64,000 nucleotides of DNA from Bacteroidota bacterium (GTDB taxonomy: Bacteria > Bacteroidota > Bacteroidia > Bacteroidales > JACABE01). Location: contig JAPLDQ010000011.1 of the NCBI GenBank assembly GCA_026391675.1, forward strand, positions 62,001 through 126,000, given 5' to 3'. The position numbers were made by a program, and so were the translations under genes. This document shows positions 52,364 through 61,576 of this stretch, piece after piece. A model generated the notes under the pieces. The model made no database searches. It had not been told where the DNA came from and saw nothing but the letters and a program-made list of their open reading frames with translations. Every line of letters starts with the position of its first letter. The stretch's first letter is position 1.

Positions 52364-54001
52364 ATGAAAACTACAACAAAAAATAACAAGCTAAAAATCT
52401 TCAATGTACTCGTTATATTGATTTTATGCATTGGGTTTGTTAATGCTCAACAAGATCCTTATGGTGAAAAGCTATTAAAAATGAATCAATTCAGAACAGC
52501 TAAATCATATTTTTTAAAAAAAATAGCTGATAAACCTAATGATACATATACCTATTACTATTTAGGAGAAACTTATTTTGAATTAAAGAAGATAGACTCA
52601 GCTGATTTTTATTATCAAAAAGGCTTGGTTTTAAATCCTAATGATATTTACTGTAATATTGGTAATGCAAAAATTCAATTAGAAAAGGGTAATATTGATG
52701 GAGGTAAAAAAACACTGGAAAGAGCACATTATCTGTCAAAATACAAAGATGTTAAAATTGATGCACTAATTGCTGATGCTTTAATAAGTACAACAAACAA
52801 GCAATATGAGTTAGCAATTGAGTATTTGCAAAAAGCTATTGAACTGGATAAAACAAAGTCAATAATTCATATTGTTTCGGGCGATTTAAACAGCTTTAAG
52901 AATAACATCGGTGAAGCTGCAAATGATTATGAAAGAGCAATTTATTATGATAAACTTTGTGTTGAAGCCTATTATAAATTAGGTAAAATATATTTTGGTG
53001 CCAGAAATTTTAAGGAAAGCAATAAGGCATTTGAAAATGCTTTAAGTATCGACTCTACTTATATTCCAGCATGGAGAGATTTAGCTGAAATGGATTATAA
53101 TTACGGTTTGTATCAGAAAGCAAGTGAAGCTTTTATGAAGTATATACAGTTAACAGAACCTGATTTAAATGACCATATCCGTTATGCTACCATTCTCTTT
53201 TTCAATAAAGAATATGCTAAATCCTTAGCTGAAACTGAAAGCGCATTAGTTAAAGATCCGGATAATTTTGTAATGAAACGTTTAAAAGCATATAATCTTT
53301 TTGAAACTAAAGATTACATTAGAAGCTTAACGGCCATCAATGATTATTTAAAAACAACAGGTGAAGGCAAGAAAATTGCTATGGATTATGAATATTATGG
53401 TAAAATATTAAGTAAAAACAGCCAGGATTCATTGGCTATCGGAGCATATGAAAGTGCTATCAATATGGATAGTACTAAAGTAAATCTATATGAAAATATC
53501 GGGAATTCATATGAAAAACTAAAAAAGTTTGATAAAGCAGTTTTTAACTATGAAAAATTAATTTCATATAAATTAAACCCACTATCATCAGATTACTTTT
53601 TCTTAGGCAAAAGCTCTTATTTTGCTGCTGGAATGCTCACAAATGCTGCTGATTCGCTAATTAAATCACAATTTCTGCAAAAAGCTGATACTTCTTTTTC
53701 TAAAGTTGCAGAGTTATCTCCTTCATCTTATATAGGGTTTTTCTGGAAAGCACGTACCAATTCAATGATAGATCTGAATTCAGCACTGGCTTCGGCAAAA
53801 CCATGGTATGAAAAAGCAATAGTTATTCTTGAGAATAATCCTGAAAAATATAAAAAGGAATTATTAGAAGCTTATGAGTATATTTGTATTTATTACTATA
53901 ATGTTAAAGATTTTGAACAGGCTAAAGTTTTTTTGAATAAAATATTAGCAATTGATGCTAATTATCAGGGAGATATTAAAACAAGAAAAGAACTCAAATA
54001 A
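52364..54001 (+). CDS. Tetratricopeptide repeat protein
   Basis: Repeated TPR-like helices (YYYLGETYFELKKIDSADFYYQKGLVLNPND; AYYKLGKIYFGARNFKESNKAFENALSIDSTY). Confidence 0.9.
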   Translation: MKTTTKNNKLKIFNVLVILILCIGFVNAQQDPYGEKLLKMNQFRTAKSYFLKKIADKPNDTYTYYYLGETYFELKKIDSADFYYQKGLVLNPNDIYCNIGNAKIQLEKGNIDGGKKTLERAHYLSKYKDVKIDALIADALISTTNKQYELAIEYLQKAIELDKTKSIIHIVSGDLNSFKNNIGEAANDYERAIYYDKLCVEAYYKLGKIYFGARNFKESNKAFENALSIDSTYIPAWRDLAEMDYNYGLYQKASEAFMKYIQLTEPDLNDHIRYATILFFNKEYAKSLAETESALVKDPDNFVMKRLKAYNLFETKDYIRSLTAINDYLKTTGEGKKIAMDYEYYGKILSKNSQDSLAIGAYESAINMDSTKVNLYENIGNSYEKLKKFDKAVFNYEKLISYKLNPLSSDYFFLGKSSYFAAGMLTNAADSLIKSQFLQKADTSFSKVAELSPSSYIGFFWKARTNSMIDLNSALASAKPWYEKAIVILENNPEKYKKELLEAYEYICIYYYNVKDFEQAKVFLNKILAIDANYQGDIKTRKELK

Positions 54002-54034
54002 TAAAATAATAAGATTATAAAATATTAATTTAAG

Positions 54035-54072
54035 GAGGCTGAACTTATTTAGGTTCAGCCTCTTTATTTTTT
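54035..54072 (+). terminator. Intrinsic terminator after the TonB/TPR cluster
   Basis: gaggctgaac-ttatttag-gttcagcctc stem then tttatttttttt. Confidence 0.9.
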
Positions 54073-54164
54073 TTAGTTTTATTGTTAATAATTTAACAAT
54101 TTATTTTGGATTTCTTGGCTCTAATTTTGAAAAATTTACTAATATTGTAGAAAATTTCAAACCT

Positions 54165-54731
54165 ATGTCAAACCCTCATCATACTGAAGACAATACCTTA
54201 GCTGGTAAAATAAAAAAGAATGTCGGTGTATCATTAGTTAAGTGCTATCAATGCGGTAAATGCTCAGCTGGTTGCCCTGTATCCGGTGATATGGACTATC
54301 CTCCGAGTTTATTAATCCATAAACTTCAGACAGGCTTGCCAAATCATGAAGAAGATGTATTACGTTCCAAGAGTATCTGGTATTGCTTAAGCTGCGAAAT
54401 GTGTATAGCAAGATGCCCGATGGAAGTTGATATTCCTCCTATGATGGATTATTTAAGAGGCGAATCTATCAGATTGAACAAGGCAAATCCTGCAGCTAAA
54501 AATATCATCAAATTCCATAAAGCTTTCCTGAATTCTATTAAAAATACAGGAAGATTATATGAAATGGGATTGATTGTAGATTATAAAATGAAATCATTGA
54601 ATATGATGCAGGACGTAACTTTAGCTCCAACCATGCTGGCTAAAGGTAAATTAAAGATATTTCCTGAGATGATCAAAAACAGAAAGAATATCAGGCAAAT
54701 ATTCCTCAATACTATAAATAAGCAAAAGTAA
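54165..54731 (+). CDS. hdrC: Heterodisulfide reductase subunit C-like protein
   Basis: Two 4Fe-4S motifs: CYQCGKCSAGCPVSGDMDYPP and CLSCEMCIARCPMEVDIPP. Confidence 0.92.
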   Translation: MSNPHHTEDNTLAGKIKKNVGVSLVKCYQCGKCSAGCPVSGDMDYPPSLLIHKLQTGLPNHEEDVLRSKSIWYCLSCEMCIARCPMEVDIPPMMDYLRGESIRLNKANPAAKNIIKFHKAFLNSIKNTGRLYEMGLIVDYKMKSLNMMQDVTLAPTMLAKGKLKIFPEMIKNRKNIRQIFLNTINKQK

Positions 54732-54750
54732 AACCTTAAATAAGGAAAAA

Positions 54751-55659
54751 ATGAAATTAGGATTTTATCCGGGATGTTCATTGGAAGGAGCTTCCAGAGA
54801 ATACAACGAATCAGTAATGGCAATAGCAGAAAAAATTGGCATCGAGTTGGTGTCAATTCCTGATTGGAACTGCTGCGGTGCTACTGCTGCCCATAACTTA
54901 AACAAAGAACTTTCACTTTCGCTTCCTGCCCGCAACTTAGCTTTAGCAGAAGAAGCAGGATTAACCGAACTTGTTGTACCCTGTGCAGCCTGCTATAGCA
55001 GATTTACTATGGTACAGCACGAATTGATGCATGATGAGCCACTGCACAAAAGAGTGAACGAAATTATTGGCAAAGAATATAAAGGAAATTTACGTATTTT
55101 AAATGTAATTCAGTTTATTGATGAATATGTAATAGACAAACTGGATGAAAATGTTAAATTTGAATTTAATAAAAAAGTAGCCTGTTATTATGGTTGCTTA
55201 CTGGTACGTCCGAATAAAGTATTGAAATTCGACAGGACTGAAGATCCACAAACTATGGATATAGTAATGAAAAAACTGGGTGCTGATGCCATTGACTGGG
55301 CTTATAAAACCGAATGTTGCGGTGCCGGTTTCTCTGTTTCATTTACTGAAGCTGTTGCCCGCTTGTCAGGAAATATTGTTGAAGATGCAGTTCATAGAGG
55401 AGCAGAAGCAATTATCGTAGCTTGTCCGATGTGTCATTCCAATCTTGATATGAGACGTAAGGAAATAGATAAGTTTAACGGAAAAAAATCTGACATACCG
55501 GTAATTTATATTACTCAGGCAATTGGTGTTGCATTAGGTATTGATCATAAAAAACTTGGGTTACAGCGTCATTTTGTACCTGTAAATCTTAAGGATTTTA
55601 AACCTTTTGTTAAAAAAGAAATAGATGTTGAGAAACCACAAAATATGGAGGTAGAATAA
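54751..55659 (+). CDS. hdrB: Heterodisulfide reductase subunit B-like protein
   Basis: Two CCG domains: DWNCCGATAA...PCAACYSR and TECCGAGFS...ACPMCHSN; FYPGCSLEGASREY. Confidence 0.95.
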   Translation: MKLGFYPGCSLEGASREYNESVMAIAEKIGIELVSIPDWNCCGATAAHNLNKELSLSLPARNLALAEEAGLTELVVPCAACYSRFTMVQHELMHDEPLHKRVNEIIGKEYKGNLRILNVIQFIDEYVIDKLDENVKFEFNKKVACYYGCLLVRPNKVLKFDRTEDPQTMDIVMKKLGADAIDWAYKTECCGAGFSVSFTEAVARLSGNIVEDAVHRGAEAIIVACPMCHSNLDMRRKEIDKFNGKKSDIPVIYITQAIGVALGIDHKKLGLQRHFVPVNLKDFKPFVKKEIDVEKPQNMEVE

Positions 55660-57659
55660 TGGCACGGATAGGAGTTTTTATTTGCCATTGTGGCGAAAAT
55701 ATTAGTGCAACAGTTGATTGCCCTAAGGTATCAGAAGTTGCTGCAAAGTTTCCCGGTGTTGCTTTCAGCACAGATTATAAATATATGTGTTCTGACCCCG
55801 GTCAGAGTCTGGTAGTAAATGCTATAAAGGAACATAAACTTACAGGAATTGTAGTTTCTGCATGTTCTCCTCGTATGCACGAACCTACTTTCCGCAGGGC
55901 TTGTGCAGAAGGCGGTTTGAATCCATACCAATGCGAAATGGCCAATATTCGTGAGCATTGCTCGTGGGTACATGAAAAAGGGGATAAAACCGACCAGAAA
56001 GCCATAGATATTGTAAGGATGATGGTTGAAAAGGTAAAACGTAATAATGCGTTGTTACCTATTAAAGTTCCTGTTACCAAAACAGCGCTTGTTATTGGTG
56101 GAGGTGTTGCCGGTATTCAGGCAGCCCTTGATATTGCCAATGCAGGTCATAAAGTAATTATGGTTGAACGTGATCCTTCCATTGGAGGCCACATGTCGCA
56201 ATTGAGTGAAACCTTTCCTACTTTAGACTGCTCACAGTGTATTCTGACACCACGAATGGTTGAGGTTGCCCAGAATCCTAATATCAAGCTGTATACCTAT
56301 GCTGAAATAGAAAGTGTTGAAGGTTTTGTAGGTAACTTTAATGTAAAAATCAGAAAAAAAGCCAAAAGTGTTGATGAAACACTTTGCAATGGCTGTGGAA
56401 TGTGTACTACCAAATGCCCGAACAAGAAAAACCCCAATGAATTTGAATTGGGTATGGGAAATCGTCCTGCTATTTATGTACCGTTTCCTCAAGCCGTTCC
56501 AAATATTCCTGTAATTGATAAAACACAATGTACTTATTATAAAAACGGTAAATGCAAGATTTGCGAAAAGGTATGTCAGCCTAAAGCTATCCGTTTTGAT
56601 CAGGAAGATGAAATTATTGAAGTAGCAGTTGGTGCCATAGCATTATGTACAGGTTTTGATATTAAGAAAACTGATTTCTTCCCTGAATATGGTTACGGAA
56701 AATACAAAGATATTATTGATGGTTTACAATTTGAAAGACTGGCTTCTGCTTCAGGACCTACAAGTGGAGAAATCCGCAGACCTTCTGATGGTCAGGTTCC
56801 AAAGAAAATTGTATTTGTAGCCTGTGCAGGCTCCCGCGATCCGGCAAAAGGAATTGAATATTGCTCTAAGATTTGTTGCATGTATACTGCAAAACATGCC
56901 ATTTTATATAAACATAAAGTTCATGACGGACAAGCTTATATTTTCTATATGGATATCAGAGCTGCCGGTAAGAATTATGATGAATTTACCCGTCGTGCTA
57001 TTGAAGAAGATCAGGCACAATATATCAGAGGCAGGGTTTCCAGAATTTATGAACGTGATGGAAAACTAATTGTAGTTGGTGCCGATACTTTAATGAATGC
57101 ACAAACTGTGGAAATTGAAGCAGACATGGTCGTACTGGCTACAGCCGGTGTTGCCAATAAAGGTGCTGAAGAATTAGCACAAAAACTTCATGTTTCTTAC
57201 GATCAGCATAAGTTTTTCTCAGAAGCACATCCAAAATTGAAACCCGTTGAAACCAATACAGCAGGTATTTATCTGGCAGGTGCATGTCAGTCGCCAAAGG
57301 ATATTCCTGAATCGGTAGCTGCGGCTTCCGGTGTTGCCGGCAAGATAGCCTGTTTATTTGCCAACAGCGAATTAACCCGTGAACCATTGATTGCTATGGT
57401 TGACCGTCAGGCTCCACCAATGTATTCTTCTTGTACCGGATGTTTCTTATGTCAACCGGTTTGTCCTTATAACGCTATTGAAAGAGAAGAAGTGAAAGAC
57501 AGAAATGGAAATCTGGTCAGGGAATTAGCATTTATTAATCCTGGTTTATGTCAGGGTTGTGGTACCTGTGTGGCTGTTTGTAAGTCAAAATCCATTGATA
57601 TTGAAGGATACACCAATTTACAAATGTATGCTGAAGTAGATGCATTATTAAATAGTTAA
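55659..57659 (+). CDS. hdrA: Heterodisulfide reductase subunit A-like flavoprotein
   Basis: VFICHCGENIS; ALVIGGGVAGIQAALDIANAGHKVIMVERDPSIGGHM; CSQCILTPRM; several 4Fe-4S motifs including CTGCFLCQPVCP and CQGCGTCVAVCKS. Confidence 0.95.
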   Translation: MARIGVFICHCGENISATVDCPKVSEVAAKFPGVAFSTDYKYMCSDPGQSLVVNAIKEHKLTGIVVSACSPRMHEPTFRRACAEGGLNPYQCEMANIREHCSWVHEKGDKTDQKAIDIVRMMVEKVKRNNALLPIKVPVTKTALVIGGGVAGIQAALDIANAGHKVIMVERDPSIGGHMSQLSETFPTLDCSQCILTPRMVEVAQNPNIKLYTYAEIESVEGFVGNFNVKIRKKAKSVDETLCNGCGMCTTKCPNKKNPNEFELGMGNRPAIYVPFPQAVPNIPVIDKTQCTYYKNGKCKICEKVCQPKAIRFDQEDEIIEVAVGAIALCTGFDIKKTDFFPEYGYGKYKDIIDGLQFERLASASGPTSGEIRRPSDGQVPKKIVFVACAGSRDPAKGIEYCSKICCMYTAKHAILYKHKVHDGQAYIFYMDIRAAGKNYDEFTRRAIEEDQAQYIRGRVSRIYERDGKLIVVGADTLMNAQTVEIEADMVVLATAGVANKGAEELAQKLHVSYDQHKFFSEAHPKLKPVETNTAGIYLAGACQSPKDIPESVAAASGVAGKIACLFANSELTREPLIAMVDRQAPPMYSSCTGCFLCQPVCPYNAIEREEVKDRNGNLVRELAFINPGLCQGCGTCVAVCKSKSIDIEGYTNLQMYAEVDALLNS

Positions 57660-57683
57660 AAAATAAATTAAATAATAGTTGAG

Positions 57684-58121
57684 ATGTCAGAATTTGAGCC
57701 TAAAATTGTAGCTTTTGTTTGTAACTGGTGCACCTATGCAGGTGCTGATTTAACAGGTACAAGCAGAATAAAATATGCAACAAATGTTAGAATTGTCCGC
57801 TTTCCATGCACAGGCAGAATTGATTATATGTTGTTGACTAAAGCCTTTGCCAGTGGTGCTGATGGTATTATTGTTTCAGGTTGTCACCCTAATGACTGTC
57901 ATTATACATCAGGAAATTTCCATGCCCGTCGCCGTTGGATGGTGTTCAAAAAATTATGCGATTTTATGGGAATAGATACCCGTCGTATTGTTTTTTCATG
58001 GGTTTCAGCAGCTGAAGGTGTAAAATGGGCTGATATTGTGAATACTACTGTTGAAGAGGTCAGAAAATTAGGTCCTTACGAATCATATCATAAATTATCA
58101 ACACAAGATATTTTAGCATAA
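57684..58121 (+). CDS. MvhD/FlxD-like electron-transfer subunit
   Basis: IVAFVCNWCTYAGADLTGTSRIKYATNVRIVRFPCTGRID...GCHPNDCHYTSGNFHARRR. Confidence 0.93.
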   Translation: MSEFEPKIVAFVCNWCTYAGADLTGTSRIKYATNVRIVRFPCTGRIDYMLLTKAFASGADGIIVSGCHPNDCHYTSGNFHARRRWMVFKKLCDFMGIDTRRIVFSWVSAAEGVKWADIVNTTVEEVRKLGPYESYHKLSTQDILA

Positions 58122-58124
58122 ATT

Positions 58125-58928
58125 ATGGAAGATATTAAAAAATTAGCCAGAGAATTGCTTGCTGATAACAAGGTTCAGTTAGTGCTTGGTTTTGAAAATG
58201 GTACTGCTAACAGAGTGAGACCAGCTTTCTTCACTACTCCCGAAGCTGTTGACAAGCTTATTTATAACGAGTTCTGCATACAGAATATAGCGTTGTATTT
58301 AAAGAAAGATATTTGCCAGCATGCTGCAAGTCTTGCTATAACAGCTAATCCAAATGTTGTAAGAAGTATATTGCAATTGGCTGCCGAAAATCAGATTAAG
58401 GAAGAAAAAATCAAAATTATTGGTATTACACATGAAGGTAAATGTGTTGGATTACTCGATTTTAAAGCTGCTGAAGAATTCTCAAAAACACAACCCAAGG
58501 GTTTGAAAGATGAAGACAAAGCTTTGATTGAGAAAATTCAGGCCATGTCACTCGAAGAAAAATTTGATTACTGGGTTGAAGCATTCAGTCCCTGTATTAA
58601 ATGTTATGCCTGCAGGGCTTCATGTCCGATGTGTTATTGTGGCAAATGCAATGTTGAATCCAACAATCCGCAGTGGATACCAGTTGCTCCCCATAAATAC
58701 GGAAATATGGAATGGCATATGATGCGTGCCATGCACCTTGCCGGAAGATGTATAAATTGCGGCGAATGCAACAGATCATGTCCGGTTGATATTCCTCTGA
58801 ATATTCTTTCGTACATGCTTTCTGATTTTGTACTGGAAGAATTTGAATCAGAAGCAGGCTTGAGTGCAGTTTTTACTCCTGCATTGTCTTCATATACTAT
58901 GGTTGATAAAGAAAATTTTATTAAATAA
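58125..58928 (+). CDS. 4Fe-4S dicluster protein, FlxC-like
   Basis: CIKCYACRASCPMCYCGKC and CINCGECNRSCPVDIPLN; position in the hdr operon. Confidence 0.85.
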   Translation: MEDIKKLARELLADNKVQLVLGFENGTANRVRPAFFTTPEAVDKLIYNEFCIQNIALYLKKDICQHAASLAITANPNVVRSILQLAAENQIKEEKIKIIGITHEGKCVGLLDFKAAEEFSKTQPKGLKDEDKALIEKIQAMSLEEKFDYWVEAFSPCIKCYACRASCPMCYCGKCNVESNNPQWIPVAPHKYGNMEWHMMRAMHLAGRCINCGECNRSCPVDIPLNILSYMLSDFVLEEFESEAGLSAVFTPALSSYTMVDKENFIK

Positions 58929-58931
58929 ATT

Positions 58932-59948
58932 ATGGAAATTATTAATAAATTAATTGATAAATCAGCACTTGCTACATTAATTGAAAGATTTACCAAATCC
59001 GGAAAAGAAGTTTTTGCTCCTGTTAAATCCAAAGGTATTTCTGAATTTGCAAGAGTTGAAACCATACAGGATATAGATTTTGAAACTATTGCAACAAAAC
59101 AATCAGCTAAGTCGCTTGTATTTCCTAAAGTTGAAAAGATTCTAAGTTATGAGAAGACATTTGACGATGTAATCGTAAACAATGTCGATTATACTCAGTT
59201 TCCTGAAGTGATTGCTTTTGGTAACAGACCTTGCGATGCAGCCGGTTTTATTCCTTTGGATGCAATTTTTGCAGGTGAACTGGTTGATGAAATATTCAAA
59301 GCAAGACTGGAAAAACTAACGGTTATCAGCATAAGCTGCAAAAAAGCAGATGATTACTGTTTCTGTACTTCTGTAAATGGTGGTCCCGGTAATACTACAG
59401 GTAGTGATATTTTACTTACAGAAACTACTGCTGATGAATATTTTGTTGAGATTGTTACTGAAAAAGGTAAAGCTATCTTAGATGCCAATACTGATTTGTT
59501 CAAAGATACTGCAGCCATTGATAAAACTCCGTTTTTAGCCAAGCTGGAACAACAGTTTACACAGGAAGTAATCAACGAAAAACTGAATGGTATTTTTGAG
59601 TCAGATATCTGGGATAAACAGGCTATGCGTTGTGTAGGTTGTGGTGCCTGTGCTTTTGTATGTCCTGCATGCGGATGCTTTGACATACAGGATGAAACCA
59701 AAGGAAAAAACGGTGTTCGTCACAGATGCTGGGATTCATGTGGATTTAAAATATTTACCCTTCACACTTCAGGCCATAATCCACGCGAAAAGCAAGCACA
59801 GCGTTGGAGACAAAGAATTTACCATAAATTCTCCTATCAGCCGGAACAACAAAAATTATTTGGTTGTGTAGGTTGTGGCAGATGTTCAAGGGCATGTCCT
59901 TCGGATATGAATATTGCCGAGCATTTAAAAGAAATTGCAGTTTTATAA
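58932..59948 (+). CDS. 4Fe-4S protein, FlxB-like (hydrogenase/sulfhydrogenase beta-subunit type)
   Basis: CVGCGACAFVCPACGCFDI and CVGCGRCSRACPSDMNI; NRPCDAAGFIPLDAIF. Confidence 0.87.
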   Translation: MEIINKLIDKSALATLIERFTKSGKEVFAPVKSKGISEFARVETIQDIDFETIATKQSAKSLVFPKVEKILSYEKTFDDVIVNNVDYTQFPEVIAFGNRPCDAAGFIPLDAIFAGELVDEIFKARLEKLTVISISCKKADDYCFCTSVNGGPGNTTGSDILLTETTADEYFVEIVTEKGKAILDANTDLFKDTAAIDKTPFLAKLEQQFTQEVINEKLNGIFESDIWDKQAMRCVGCGACAFVCPACGCFDIQDETKGKNGVRHRCWDSCGFKIFTLHTSGHNPREKQAQRWRQRIYHKFSYQPEQQKLFGCVGCGRCSRACPSDMNIAEHLKEIAVL

Positions 59949-59977
59949 TTTGATAAAGCGGAAAAATAAAATATACT

Positions 59978-60817
59978 ATGGAAAACACGAATATATATGT
60001 CCCATATAAAATGAAGATTGAAAAGATTACAGAAGAAGCTCCTTTTGTAAAAACTTTTCGCTTAAAATTTGTGAATGAAGAGGATGCTTCAAAATTCTCT
60101 TTCAGAACAGGCCAGTTTGGAGAATATTCCGTTTACGGTGAAGGCGAATCTACTTTTTGTATTGCTTCAGCACCCACACGCGAAGGTTATATTGAATGTA
60201 CTTTCCGGGAAGCCGGACGCGTAACCAAATCATTGGCCAACCTGGATGAAGGTGATGTTATTGGTTTCAGAGGTCCTTACGGAAATATTTTCCCGATTGA
60301 AGAATGGAAAGGCAAAAACCTTTTATTCATTGCCGGTGGTATTGCTTTACCTCCAATGCGCAGCGTTATTTGGAACTGCCTGGATTTAAGGGAAAATTTT
60401 AAAGATGTTACCATTTTATACGGTGCCCGTTCTGTTTCAGACTTGGTTTACAAACACGAATTGGCCGAATGGAATGCCAGACCTGATGTTAATCTGGTTA
60501 CTACCGTTGACCCGGGTGGTGAAGACCCTGACTGGAAAGGAAAAGTGGGCTTTGTTCCTACAATTTTATCAGAAATGTCACCCAGCAGCGAAAATACCAT
60601 AGCCATCGTTTGTGGACCTCCGATAATGATAAAATTTACTTTTCCTGTATTGGAAAAATTAGGATTTACTGATGAAAATGTATTTACTACACTGGAAAAC
60701 CGTATGAAATGCGGCTTTGGTAAATGCGGCAGATGCAATGTAGGTAAAGTTTTTGTTTGTAAAGATGGTCCTGTTTTTACTTTAAAACAAATGAAAGAAC
60801 TGCCCAACGAATATTAG
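59978..60817 (+). CDS. FAD/NAD(P)-binding oxidoreductase, FlxA-like (sulfhydrogenase gamma-subunit type)
   Basis: FRTGQFGEYSVYG, FIAGGIALPPMRSVIW, CGPPIMIKF, C-terminal 2Fe-2S-type MKCGFGKCGRCNVGKVFVCKDGPVF. Confidence 0.92.
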   Translation: MENTNIYVPYKMKIEKITEEAPFVKTFRLKFVNEEDASKFSFRTGQFGEYSVYGEGESTFCIASAPTREGYIECTFREAGRVTKSLANLDEGDVIGFRGPYGNIFPIEEWKGKNLLFIAGGIALPPMRSVIWNCLDLRENFKDVTILYGARSVSDLVYKHELAEWNARPDVNLVTTVDPGGEDPDWKGKVGFVPTILSEMSPSSENTIAIVCGPPIMIKFTFPVLEKLGFTDENVFTTLENRMKCGFGKCGRCNVGKVFVCKDGPVFTLKQMKELPNEY

Positions 60818-60845
60818 AAAATTAATAATTAATAATTAGTAATTA

Positions 60846-60879
60846 AAAAAGAGCGGGTTGATTACAGTCCGCTCTTTTT
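60846..60879. terminator. Bidirectional intrinsic terminator between convergent genes
   Basis: aaaaagagcgg-gttgattacagt-ccgctcttttt perfect 11-bp stem. Confidence 0.9.
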
Positions 60880-60892
60880 GTTTTTAATAATG

Positions 60893-61375
60893 TTACAAGT
60901 ATTTGATGGTAATATTTGATATCAATAATTCTTTGTTCAGCTGGAATTTTGAGTCTTTAAAACTGGGTGGACCAAAACTGCCTTTGGCATTATTGGAAAC
61001 GCCAACGCCTTCCTTTGGCATTCCTATAAAATTTTTATCCAGTTTGCCGTTGTCATTTTCATCATGAATAACAGATATTGCATAATCGCCATCAGCAATA
61101 TTGTTCAAAATAATACATGATTTACCATTTAGAATTTTACCAATTGAAGTATGTATCGCCTTATCTGCATCAGTTGGAAATCCTTTCTTATTATTATACA
61201 AATATAGCAGACATTTCCCTTTGTCCGATTTAAAGCCGCTGACGTTTACCGTTATTTTCCTGTTTTGAGAATATGCTATAATGGAAATAAAGCTTAATAA
61301 AAAGCAAAGTATTTTAATTTTCATTTGAAAGTTTTGAATTAAACAAATCTTCTGCTGATATTGTTTCGAAATCAT
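60893..61375 (-). CDS. DUF2141 domain protein (secreted)
   Basis: ITVNVSGFKSDKGKCLLYLYN...GDYAISVIHDENDNGKLDKNFIGMPKEGVGVSNNAKGSFGPPSFKDSKF. The real start is probably the internal Met before KIKILCFLLSF (signal peptide). Confidence 0.9.
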   Translation of the reverse strand: MISKQYQQKICLIQNFQMKIKILCFLLSFISIIAYSQNRKITVNVSGFKSDKGKCLLYLYNNKKGFPTDADKAIHTSIGKILNGKSCIILNNIADGDYAISVIHDENDNGKLDKNFIGMPKEGVGVSNNAKGSFGPPSFKDSKFQLNKELLISNITIKYL

Positions 61376-61576
61376 TTTTTTTATGTCTTTTACAGTCCTG
61401 ACAGGAGCATTATATCAGTCTTTTTGGTGCATTTATCAGCAAAATAAAAAAGTTAAAATAATTATTTTATATTTGCCAATAGAAACAATAGTTTTTTATA
61501 ATTGTTTCATTAAAATTATTTGCATATTATTACAAATAAATCATTAAAATTCAAATGTTTAATTAATATTTAATGT

